DNA from: Nonomuraea turkmeniaca | GTDB taxonomy: Bacteria > Actinomycetota > Actinomycetes > Streptosporangiales > Streptosporangiaceae | NCBI RefSeq assembly: GCF_005889735.1 | Contig: NZ_VCKY01000002.1 | Location: 1-64,000 of the forward strand | Reading direction: 5' to 3' | Length of the DNA stretch: 64,000 nt | Part shown: positions 37,110 to 44,336 of the stretch, piece by piece | Position numbering within the stretch: position 1 is the first letter of the stretch | Layout of the letters: each line of letters begins with the position of its first letter | Program-made: the position numbers and the translations under genes | Notes under the pieces: generated by a model | Told to the model about the DNA's origin: nothing | The model's database searches: none | What the model saw: the letters and a program-made list of their open reading frames with translations, nothing else

Positions 37110-38915
37110 ATGCGCAAGAGGAAAACGGCGTACGCGGCCGTGGCGCTGATCACGGGCCTGCTGCCCATCGGCGTCCTCGGTTCACCCGCGGCGGCGGCGC
37201 AGCCACAGTCGGAGTTCCGCATCCTTCCCTACCTGCAGAGCCCGAGCTCCTCAGGAGTCACGCTCACGTGGTTCACCGAGGACGGCCGGCCGGGGCGGCT
37301 GACCGTTCTCGGGCCGGGCATCGGTCGCCCGAGGACCTACGAGGTCGCCGGGGATCTGCGGCCTGAGCTGGCCTACACCGACCGCGAGCTCGCGCAGGAG
37401 ATCCCGGGCCTGGACAAGGGATCGTGGCTGCGAGGGCAGGAGAACCACAAGCACACCATCAGGATCGATGATCTGCGGCCGGGCAGCCGCTACCACTACA
37501 CCGTGGAGCAGGGCGGAGTACCACACCGCGGAACCTTCCGGACCGCGCCGGCGAAGAACCACTGGAAGCACATCAGACTCATCGCGATGTCCGATTCCGA
37601 GACCGAGCCCCTTGGCCGCCTGCAACGGCGCGAGTGGGCGCCGGGCGCGCTGGCGACCGGGAGCACGGGGCGTCCGTCCGCCGCCCCGGGATCGCTCTGG
37701 GATCGCACCTATGGCACCACGACCCTGCTGAGCTCCCCTGTGCTGCGATATCCGCTCACGGAGGACGAGGGACTGCGCGTCAACCTGGCGACGGTGGAAG
37801 AACGCGCGCCGGACGCGGTGCTCTTCACCGGCGATCTCGTCCAGGGCGGCGGATACCAGCCCGGTTGGGATGAGTTCTTCCGCCACACCGCAGGCGCGAG
37901 CGGCAGCCTGCTGACCAACATTCCGATCTTGCCAGCCTTCGGAAACTGGGAGAGCTTCGGTGCGCTCAACGGCGGGTACGGCACGCCTCAGGACCGCACC
38001 CCGGTCGTACGATCCCGCGCGAAGTATCACGCCTATTTCGACGCCCCCGACAACGGCACGCCCGAGCACCGTGACAACTACTACCGCGTCGACTACGGAC
38101 CGGTCACGGTGCTCACGCTGGACAGCAACAACGGCGAGCCCGACGACAGAGCGGCCGCCTATCCGCCCTCGGTGAAACTGACCGGCCGGCAGTACACCGG
38201 CCCGGGAACCGACACCCAGGAGAACTTCACCCGCGCCGAGTACGAGGCGGCCGGTGGACGTGACCTGTCCGCCTTCAACCCCGGCAGCCGGCAGTGGACC
38301 TGGGCGGAGGAGCAGCTGCGCGCCGCCCGTGCCGCGGGCCAGATCGTTCTCGTGCAGTTCCATCATGCGCCCTACAGCAGCGGAGAGCACGGCCTGCCCA
38401 TGAACCACGCGCTCACCTCCGGCCAGGGGGGCACGCCGATGCGGATCTACCACGATCTGTTCGAGCGGTACGGCGTGGCGGCGGTCCTCTCCGGTCACAG
38501 CGAGATGTTCGAGCGGAGCTTCGTCGACGCCGACGGGGACGGCGTCGGAGTGCACTACTACGACGTCGGCGTCTCCGGCGACGGTCTGCGCGGGGTTCGT
38601 CGCGACGGGTCGACGCTGGACAGCCCACCCCTGAACTACAACGGCTTCAGCCAGTGGACGGCGGACCAGAGTGAGCCCGAGATGTGGGAGAACGCCGGGG
38701 GCACACCACAGCTGACCTCGGGTGGCAAGCACTACGGCCACCTGGAGATCGACATCGACCGGGGCAAGCGCGGCCAGGCGCAGCTGACGCTCACACCTGT
38801 GCACATCTTCCCCGTGCTGGACGCCGACCTGCGCGTCGTCCGGACGGAACGGCGGACCTACAGCGACCGCACGGTGATCGGCGTCGCCGCCGACGGTACT
38901 CCCGACAAGCAGTGA
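37110..38915 (+). CDS. Secreted Fn3-like/calcineurin-type phosphoesterase with altered metal ligands
   Basis: A 601-residue exported protein. A Sec signal (about 1-30, ending AAA) precedes a purple-acid-phosphatase-like Fn3 domain (about 33-145) and a metallophosphoesterase domain (about 150-560). Several motifs are changed: the first reads MSDSETE (D-x-E instead of D-x-H), GDLVQGG is normal, GN-H-E is GNWES, FHHAP is normal and the last is SGHSEMFE (GH-x-E instead of GH-x-H). Two metal-1 histidines are thus Glu. It may still be an active subfamily with different metal use. It follows the EEP gene by nine bases. Confidence 0.8.
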   Translation: MRKRKTAYAAVALITGLLPIGVLGSPAAAAQPQSEFRILPYLQSPSSSGVTLTWFTEDGRPGRLTVLGPGIGRPRTYEVAGDLRPELAYTDRELAQEIPGLDKGSWLRGQENHKHTIRIDDLRPGSRYHYTVEQGGVPHRGTFRTAPAKNHWKHIRLIAMSDSETEPLGRLQRREWAPGALATGSTGRPSAAPGSLWDRTYGTTTLLSSPVLRYPLTEDEGLRVNLATVEERAPDAVLFTGDLVQGGGYQPGWDEFFRHTAGASGSLLTNIPILPAFGNWESFGALNGGYGTPQDRTPVVRSRAKYHAYFDAPDNGTPEHRDNYYRVDYGPVTVLTLDSNNGEPDDRAAAYPPSVKLTGRQYTGPGTDTQENFTRAEYEAAGGRDLSAFNPGSRQWTWAEEQLRAARAAGQIVLVQFHHAPYSSGEHGLPMNHALTSGQGGTPMRIYHDLFERYGVAAVLSGHSEMFERSFVDADGDGVGVHYYDVGVSGDGLRGVRRDGSTLDSPPLNYNGFSQWTADQSEPEMWENAGGTPQLTSGGKHYGHLEIDIDRGKRGQAQLTLTPVHIFPVLDADLRVVRTERRTYSDRTVIGVAADGTPDKQ

Positions 38916-39118
38916 GGATCATGGATCGAGCCCGCGCCCGGCACGGGACGATCTCGGCATACTGGGCGGGCGAGTGGGGTCGCGTCCCCACTCGCCCCAT
39001 GGCTCGAGGAAGGCGTCAGTAACCACCTCCCCTTGCGAGGACTTCGTCGGCGAGTGCGGCGGGGGCGGGGTGTCCGACTGCTAGGGCGGACCGCGACAAC
39101 TCTTTCCAAAGGAGCACC

Positions 39119-40114
39119 ATGGTTCCCTTCAGGCACTTAGGAAGATCGTTTCTCATTACGCTCTGCGCGGCGGTGATCGCGCTGTCACCGGGCGCATCGG
39201 CATCGGCCGAGGTGACAGCGACCTTCGACGTCTGGCACTGGAACGTCGCCGGCAACAAGATGCATCACGGTTCGACGACCAACGGGATGGTCGCCAGGGC
39301 CGTGGCCTCGATTCTCGAAGACGACCGGGATCTGGTGGCCTTCAACGAGCTCTGCTGGGGGCAGTACAAGGCGATCCAGAGCGCACTCGGGTCGGCGGGC
39401 TGGCCCGACGACTCGACCAACTACTCGCGGTTCGCCACGATCCTCGGGCCCACCTCCGGCGTGTGCAACGGCTCCGAAGACTTCGGCAACGCCATCTTCA
39501 GCAAACAACCACTGGGCCCCGCAAGCCGGTTCACCCTCCCGCCGGACGGGACCCGCGAGCAGCGGAATCTCCTGTGCGCCGGACTGCTGACCACACCGGG
39601 TGCGCGGTTCTGCACCACACACATCACCACGAGCAACGTCATCGCCGACAACGGCCAGAAACACAACGTGAACCAACTGAACTTCGTACTGGATCAGATG
39701 GAGGCCTACCGCGCGGCCGGGGAGACCGTCATCATCGCGGGGGACTTCAACGCGCAGCCCGACTATGGCCGGCTCAACAACTGGTACTCCAGCTCCCTGA
39801 GCACAGCGCACAACGGCAACAACACCGGGCACTACAGAGAGCTGGACGACAACGATCCCGCCCAATGCCTCGGATACGGCGAGTGGACCGCGACAGGAAC
39901 ACCGGGCGACGCGCCACCGTGTGCCAACGCCGAACCGCACGCGAAAATCGATCTGATCTTCGTCAGGGACGACCGGATCGCTGGACCTTATTACGGTGAC
40001 TCTCGGCCCATCCCCACCGCCTGCACGGGCATCCCGGCGACGCCCGCGTACCCGGCAGGTTCCTGCTCTGACCACCGGATGATGACCGGCACGGTGCCGG
40101 TCCTGATCGGTTGA
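39119..40114 (+). CDS. Second secreted EEP-fold phosphodiesterase
   Basis: A 331-residue secreted paralogue of the enzyme at 36063. A Sec signal (about 1-30, ASA) is followed by WHWNVAGNKMHHG (Asn), FNELCW (Glu), IIAGDFNAQPD (Asp/Asn) and CSDHRMM (Asp-His), so the active site is complete. Nine cysteines suggest disulphides. It has its own upstream region of 203 bases with AAAGGAG before the ATG; I see no convincing DasR-like site there, so read-through or another control is possible. A strong terminator follows. Confidence 0.82.
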   Translation: MVPFRHLGRSFLITLCAAVIALSPGASASAEVTATFDVWHWNVAGNKMHHGSTTNGMVARAVASILEDDRDLVAFNELCWGQYKAIQSALGSAGWPDDSTNYSRFATILGPTSGVCNGSEDFGNAIFSKQPLGPASRFTLPPDGTREQRNLLCAGLLTTPGARFCTTHITTSNVIADNGQKHNVNQLNFVLDQMEAYRAAGETVIIAGDFNAQPDYGRLNNWYSSSLSTAHNGNNTGHYRELDDNDPAQCLGYGEWTATGTPGDAPPCANAEPHAKIDLIFVRDDRIAGPYYGDSRPIPTACTGIPATPAYPAGSCSDHRMMTGTVPVLIG

Positions 40115-40135
40115 TCTTCACGGACTCTCAACAAA

Positions 40136-40169
40136 GAAACCCCAGCTCGCGTAACCGAGCTGGGGTTTC
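40136..40169 (+). terminator. Rho-independent-type terminator
   Basis: GAAACCCCAGCTCG (40136-40149) and its perfect complement (40156-40169) flank the loop CGTAAC, 21 bases after the EEP stop. The 14-bp stem also lies 7 bases from the 3' end of the convergent tRNA gene, so it probably serves both strands. Confidence 0.85.
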
Positions 40170-40175
40170 ATGAAG

Positions 40176-40249
40176 TGCGCCGCCAGGGACTCGAACCCCG
40201 GACCCGCTGATTAAGAGTCAGCTGCTCTGACCAACTGAGCTAGCGGCGC
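40176..40249 (-). tRNA. tRNA-Lys (anticodon CUU)
   Basis: The reverse complement folds as a complete cloverleaf: acceptor GCGCCGC/GCGGCGC, D-arm GCTC...GAGC, anticodon stem GCTGA/TCAGC with loop CTCTTAA, and T-arm with TTCGAGT. The anticodon at loop positions 34-36 is CTT, reading the AAG lysine codon. The discriminator base is A, and CCA is not encoded. Confidence 0.97.
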
Positions 40250-40291
40250 AACAGGTGTAACTGTATCAGCCGCCGGACGGTGCCCAGTACA

Positions 40292-41218
40292 TCATCCGAG
40301 CCGGACAGCCAGCCGTTCGTAAGCCCCCATCGCCAGGTCCCAGAACCTCTTGACATCCAGCGAAGTCGCCACCAGCGCGTTCGCCCGCCGGTCCCCGACC
40401 CCGAAATCCGTCACCGTCATCCCGCGCGTGTAGGTCCCGGTCGTCTCCACGTTCACCACGGCGGGAACGCAGGTGAAGAGGGAAGGATCCAGCACGTACG
40501 CCACCGCGCACGCGTCATGGATGGCCGGCCCGCCCTCGGCCGTCACCGCCTTGTACGACTGCGAGGCCGGCACCAGCAGCTCCGCCAGCCGCCCGAGCGG
40601 CCGCATGCGGTCGAGCACGTCCATGGTCACCACGGCGGACAGCGTCACGTCGAGGCCCAGCTGCTTGACCGTCCATCCGGCGTCGAAGACGATCGCGGCC
40701 GCCTCCGGGTCGGCCAGCATGTTGAACTCGGCGGCCGGGTTGTGGTTGCCGCGCGTGTAGGAGCCGCCCATGATGACCAGGTCGCGGGCCCATTCGACGA
40801 CACGCGGCTCACGGCGTACGGCGAGGGCGACGTTCGTCAGCGGCCCCACCGCCACCAGCGTGATCTCGCCGGGCGCGGCCCGCAGCGTGTCCACGATGAA
40901 GTCGACCGCATGCCCCTCGGACGGGCTCCGCAGCGGCGCGGGCAGCACCACGTCGCCGAGCCCGGTGACCCCGTGGACGTCGGCGGCGCGCACCGTGTGC
41001 CGCAGCAGCGCGCCCGCACTGCCCGGTGTGACCGGCACGTCGCCGAGGTCCAGGAACTCCCTGAGCGCCAGCGCGTTCGCCGTGGTCAGCGGGAGGTCGA
41101 CGTTGCCGCCCACCGTGGTGACGCCCACCACGTCCAGGGAGTCATGAGACCCGGCGGCCAGGGCCAGGGCGAGCGCGTCGTCGATGCCGGGGTCGCAGTC
41201 GATGAGAACCTTCTTCAC
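40292..41218 (-). CDS. Inosine-uridine-preferring nucleoside hydrolase
   Basis: A 308-residue nucleoside hydrolase that splits ribonucleosides into base and ribose. The calcium-binding signature DCDPGIDDALAL is at residues 8-19, VGPLTNVALA and the NPAAEFNMLADPEAA segment line the active site, and IHDACAVAYVLDP carries the conserved His-Asp pair near the C-terminus. Length is standard for the family. It follows the tRNA-Lys gene and its 5' side adjoins the hairpin pair described as a candidate small RNA on the opposite strand. Confidence 0.92.
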   Translation of the reverse strand: MKKVLIDCDPGIDDALALALAAGSHDSLDVVGVTTVGGNVDLPLTTANALALREFLDLGDVPVTPGSAGALLRHTVRAADVHGVTGLGDVVLPAPLRSPSEGHAVDFIVDTLRAAPGEITLVAVGPLTNVALAVRREPRVVEWARDLVIMGGSYTRGNHNPAAEFNMLADPEAAAIVFDAGWTVKQLGLDVTLSAVVTMDVLDRMRPLGRLAELLVPASQSYKAVTAEGGPAIHDACAVAYVLDPSLFTCVPAVVNVETTGTYTRGMTVTDFGVGDRRANALVATSLDVKRFWDLAMGAYERLAVRLG

Positions 41219-41238
41219 GGAAAGGGAGGATACGCATA

Positions 41239-41320
41239 GATCGGGCCGGGCAGTTCCCCCAAAGCTGCCCGGCCCGATCGGCGGCGGTCCAGGCCGACGT
41301 CTTCCCCCAAAAACGCCGGC
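41239..41320 (+). ncRNA. 6C-like small RNA candidate (two hairpins with C-rich loops)
   Basis: Two hairpins stand side by side on the plus strand. The first is a perfect 15-bp stem (41239-41253 with 41265-41279) around the loop TTCCCCCAAAG; the second pairs 41293-41300 with 41313-41320 (one A-C mismatch) around CTTCCCCCAAAA. Twin hairpins with C-runs in the loops are the hallmark of the actinobacterial 6C small RNA, though here each run is five C. A GATACGCAT -10-like element precedes the first stem. The alternative is a minus-strand terminator between the OsmC and nucleoside hydrolase genes. Confidence 0.5.
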
Positions 41321-41458
41321 GGTCCCGCACTAGCGGCCCGCGGTCCCCCTCCGCGTCCGCTTCGGTGAAAGTCCTCAGCCAGTCGCAGAGCTCCTGACCT
41401 GCTCCAACGCTACCGAGACGAATGCAACGGTCGCGTCATAACGGGGTCGAATATCTGT

Positions 41459-41875
41459 TTAATCCGACTCTGTTTCGTCTGGCGGGGACATCTCCAGCTT
41501 GACCTCCGTGCCCTCTCCCAGGGACCTGCTCACCGTGCAGTACTTGTCGTGCACCCGCCCGGCCACCGCCCGGAACACCTCGTCGGCCTTCTCCGAGGGC
41601 ACTTCCACGTCGTACGTGACGGTCACCGGACCGAGCTTGTTCGGTTCCACCTTTTCGGACTCGACGGTCATGGCCAGCCGCAGCAGCCGGTGCCCGCGCT
41701 GGGCGGTGAGCGGCTCGACGGTCACGATGTTGCATCCACCCACCGCCGCCAGCAGCAACTCCACCGGCGAGAACACCCCGTCGTCCTTCCCACCGCCGAT
41801 CCGCACCTCGGCGCCGCGGCCGTTCACAGCCCGGAACCCGCCGTCTTCGGTCCGCTCAACTCGCACATTAGCCAT
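41459..41875 (-). CDS. OsmC-family protein
   Basis: A 138-residue OsmC/Ohr-fold protein, the family of cysteine-dependent hydroperoxide peroxidases. The SPVELLLAAVGGCNIVTVEPL block carries one resolving/peroxidatic-type Cys, and a second Cys is in VHDKYCTVSRSL near the C-terminus, the normal two-Cys spacing. It likely reduces organic peroxides. ATG 41875 was chosen (NVRVERTEDGGF start); the longer frame adds 11 residues without family support. Confidence 0.85.
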   Translation of the reverse strand: MANVRVERTEDGGFRAVNGRGAEVRIGGGKDDGVFSPVELLLAAVGGCNIVTVEPLTAQRGHRLLRLAMTVESEKVEPNKLGPVTVTYDVEVPSEKADEVFRAVAGRVHDKYCTVSRSLGEGTEVKLEMSPPDETESD

Positions 41876-42020
41876 GTTTGGGACCCTACCGACAAGGCAC
41901 CTGCCCATGCGCCTGCCGCCCCACCGTCATGCCTGGTGAAGGCCGTAGCGGCAGTCACATTTAGCAGATTCCTCATCGGCACTCAGCAACCTTTCATGTT
42001 CGTTCAGCATCGTGGTCACC

Positions 42021-42713
42021 ATGGCAAGCCAGGCGAATGCGAATCATGGCCCGGTCCTGTTCTGGAGCGGTGTCGCGGTTGCCGAGTTCGGCGCGATCCA
42101 GCCGGGTTTCGGCTACCCGTGGACCCCCACCGCCTACGCCGCCGCGGGGCTGCTCGTGGCGCTCGGCTTCCTCAGTGTCGAGGCCGCCGACTACCTCCGC
42201 ACCGAGGAAGCCAAGCAGCGCCTGCGACTGGGCGGCTACCTGGCGGGAGCGCTGCTGGTGGCGCACCAGTTCAGCTCGACCGCGTACGTGACCGACCTCA
42301 GCCGCGCGGGCTCCCTCGTCCTGTACACGATGGCGGCCGTGATGGCGGTCTGGAGCCACGAGGTCCCCCACACGGCCAGGGGCTCCTTGCTCATCGCCAC
42401 CGACATGGATCCGGCCGCGCTGCGGGCCCGCCTGGCCGGCGCCACCGACACGGTCGCCATCTACCGCACCGAGCACCCCACCGACGAACTCCGGAACCTG
42501 GAGGCCAGGTACGGCCTCATCCTCGTCGTCGGCCACGAGCACGACCCGAGAGCCAAGGAGCGGCTGAGCGCTTCCGGCCTGAGTCGTGAAATTCCCGACA
42601 TCGGCCAGCGCAACGTGGTGGTGGCCGGGCCGCGGCAGTTCAAGCGGTACGTCAGCGGCGCACTGTCACGCCTTGCCATCCCAAAATCACAGATTCATTG
42701 CAAATCTAGGTAA
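42021..42713 (+). CDS. Membrane protein with the NAD-binding half of a ferredoxin reductase
   Basis: A 230-residue protein. The N-terminal half has about three or four hydrophobic helices (VLFWSGVAVAEFGAI, AAGLLVALGFLSV, LGGYLAGALLVAHQFS, LVLYTMAAVMAVWS). The C-terminal half resembles the nucleotide-binding lobe of FNR-type reductases: DTVAIYRTEHPTDE, LILVVGHEHDPRAKE, DIGQRNVVVAGPRQFKRYVSGALSRL and a final IPKSQIH. The FAD lobe normally between these parts is absent. Start is ATG 42021 or GTG 42012; neither has a clear ribosome site. It is followed by an ApbE-type FMN transferase gene, as in actinobacterial flavin-linked membrane redox operons. Confidence 0.7.
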   Translation: MASQANANHGPVLFWSGVAVAEFGAIQPGFGYPWTPTAYAAAGLLVALGFLSVEAADYLRTEEAKQRLRLGGYLAGALLVAHQFSSTAYVTDLSRAGSLVLYTMAAVMAVWSHEVPHTARGSLLIATDMDPAALRARLAGATDTVAIYRTEHPTDELRNLEARYGLILVVGHEHDPRAKERLSASGLSREIPDIGQRNVVVAGPRQFKRYVSGALSRLAIPKSQIHCKSR

Positions 42714-42772
42714 AAGGTTTAACTCCACATTACGTATCGTCTGCGACGGTGGTCTGCGGACAAGGAGGCAAG

Positions 42773-43549
42773 GTGACGACTTTCCCCGGAAGCGCACATG
42801 TCGAAATGGTCATGGGCTTGCCCGTCAGCGTGGACATCCGCACCGCCCTCCCGGCACGGGAGATGACGCCCCTGCTGGATGACGCTTTCGCCTGGCTGAG
42901 GTGGGTGGACGACACCTTCAGCCCGGTCAAGGAGGACAGCCAGATCGGCCGGCTCAACCGCGGCCGGACGATCAGGCAGATCCCTGAGCTCATCGAGGTC
43001 CTGCACCGCTGCGAGGAGCTCAGTGAGGCCACCGACGGCTGGTTCGAGCCCCGCATCAACGGCGTGACCGACCCGTCCGGCTACATCAAGGGCTGGGCGC
43101 TGGAGCGCCTGTCCCGCGCCCTGTGCAACGCGGGCGCGGGCGACCACCGCCTCACCGCGGGCAACGACATCCGGGTACGCGGCTCGGCCGCCCCCGGCAA
43201 GCCCTGGCGCATCGGCGTACGAGACCCGCGCAAGGACATCGTCCGCAAGGTCGTCTTCGCCCACGACCTCGGCATCGCCACCTCGGGCGGCGCGCCCATC
43301 GTGAGCCCGCGCACCGGCCAGGTCCAGGACGGCTTCGGCTTCGTCACCGTGATCGGCCCCGACCTGGGCGTGGCCGACGCGTACGCCACCGCGATCTACG
43401 CCATGGGCCCGCTCCTCGCTCGCCGCTACGCGACCGGCCTCGCCGCGTCCGGCCCGTACCAGACCCTGATCGTGGGCAGGGACGGCCAGGAGTTCAGCAC
43501 GCCGGGCTTCACGGCGTACGGCGGCGCGGAGGCCCGCATGGCGGGCTAG
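42773..43549 (+). CDS. ApbE-family FAD:protein FMN transferase
   Basis: A 258-residue ApbE-like protein, which moves FMN from FAD onto a Thr/Ser of a target flavoprotein. Family features: VMGLPVSVDI near the start, FSPVKEDSQIGRLNRG, GYIKGWALERLSRAL, WRIGVRDPRK and the metal-site region LGIATSGGAPIVSPRTG, then ADAYATAIYAMG. GTG 42773 follows AAGGAGG. The N-terminus is not a lipoprotein signal, so it is cytoplasmic or exported otherwise. The target flavoprotein (FMN-binding domain) is not encoded in this window. Confidence 0.87.
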   Translation: MTTFPGSAHVEMVMGLPVSVDIRTALPAREMTPLLDDAFAWLRWVDDTFSPVKEDSQIGRLNRGRTIRQIPELIEVLHRCEELSEATDGWFEPRINGVTDPSGYIKGWALERLSRALCNAGAGDHRLTAGNDIRVRGSAAPGKPWRIGVRDPRKDIVRKVVFAHDLGIATSGGAPIVSPRTGQVQDGFGFVTVIGPDLGVADAYATAIYAMGPLLARRYATGLAASGPYQTLIVGRDGQEFSTPGFTAYGGAEARMAG

Positions 43550-43815
43550 GCGTCCGGATGTTTACGCAGGTATTCGATGTAGACCGGGCGTAGCGCCTCC
43601 CCCAGCTCGCCCTCCCCCGCCGCGATGGCGTCGCTGAGCAACGCGGACACCTTGGTGAGGTCGGCGTCGGTCTCGTGACCGGTGGCGGCCTCGGCGGCGG
43701 GGATCACCTTCAACAAGTCCCACAGGAACCCCAGGTCGCCGTGGCGTACGGCGTACCGCACCGCACGATCGTGCAATTCGTTCGCCGGCAACGATTCGAG
43801 CCCGTTCGCGTCCAT
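43546..43815 (-). CDS. Small actinobacterial hypothetical protein
   Basis: An 89-residue acidic, helical, soluble protein (SLPANELHDRAVRYAVRHGDLGFLWDLLKVIP...YIEYLRKHPDA). No motif is recognised. ATG 43815 has GGGGAGGGAG upstream. Its stop codon shares a palindromic CTAG with the stop of the convergent ApbE gene. Confidence 0.65.
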   Translation of the reverse strand: MDANGLESLPANELHDRAVRYAVRHGDLGFLWDLLKVIPAAEAATGHETDADLTKVSALLSDAIAAGEGELGEALRPVYIEYLRKHPDA

Positions 43816-43949
43816 CTCGCTCCCTCCCCTGCACGCCTCTTCCCCGCGTTCGGGCGGCGATAACCGGTGACTACGAACAGTGACGACCGGGCATCGTTCT
43901 GACTGCGCCTCTACCGCGGCGCCGATCGCAAGTGGGAGGATCAACCAGC

Positions 43950-44330
43950 GTGAGATTCATCATCAGAACCCTCGCGGCGGCAGCGGCGCTGTGGGTGGCC
44001 GTGCAGTTCATCGACGGCATCGACGTCAACGCTCCCACCAACTCGGCCCGATACTGGGGCGTCCTGCTTCTCGTGGCGCTGATCTTCGGCATCGTGAACG
44101 CGATCGTCAAACCCATCGTCAAGGCCCTGGGCTGCGCGATCATCGTCCTGACACTGGGCCTGTTCCTGCTCGTGATCAACGCGGCCATGCTACTGCTGAC
44201 CAGCTGGATCGCGACCCAGTTCGACATCCCCTTCCACGTCGACAACTTCTACCCGGCCGCGTTCTGGGGCGCGATCATCGTCAGTGTGGTGAGCTGGCTG
44301 CTGGGACTGTTCATCCCCGACAACGACTGA
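43950..44330 (+). CDS. Four-helix membrane protein of the phage-holin superfamily IV type
   Basis: A 126-residue membrane protein with four hydrophobic helices and the characteristic YWGVLLLVALIFGIVNAIVKPIVK segment of the PF04020 family, widespread in actinobacterial chromosomes. Despite the family name there is no phage context here. GTG 43950 was chosen since GGGAGGA lies 9 bases upstream; GTG 43932 would give six extra polar residues. The ammonia-lyase-like gene begins seven bases after its stop. Function unknown. Confidence 0.82.
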   Translation: MRFIIRTLAAAAALWVAVQFIDGIDVNAPTNSARYWGVLLLVALIFGIVNAIVKPIVKALGCAIIVLTLGLFLLVINAAMLLLTSWIATQFDIPFHVDNFYPAAFWGAIIVSVVSWLLGLFIPDND

Positions 44331-44336
44331 CCATCC

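Noticed and set aside
38916..39118. Third DasR-like site before the second EEP gene
   Set aside because: Only a CTAG core within GACTGCTAGGGCGG is visible; the flanks do not match the other two sites.
43950..44330. Holin-family protein as a sign of prophage
   Set aside because: This family is widespread in chromosomes, and no integrase, capsid, terminase or lysin gene is present.
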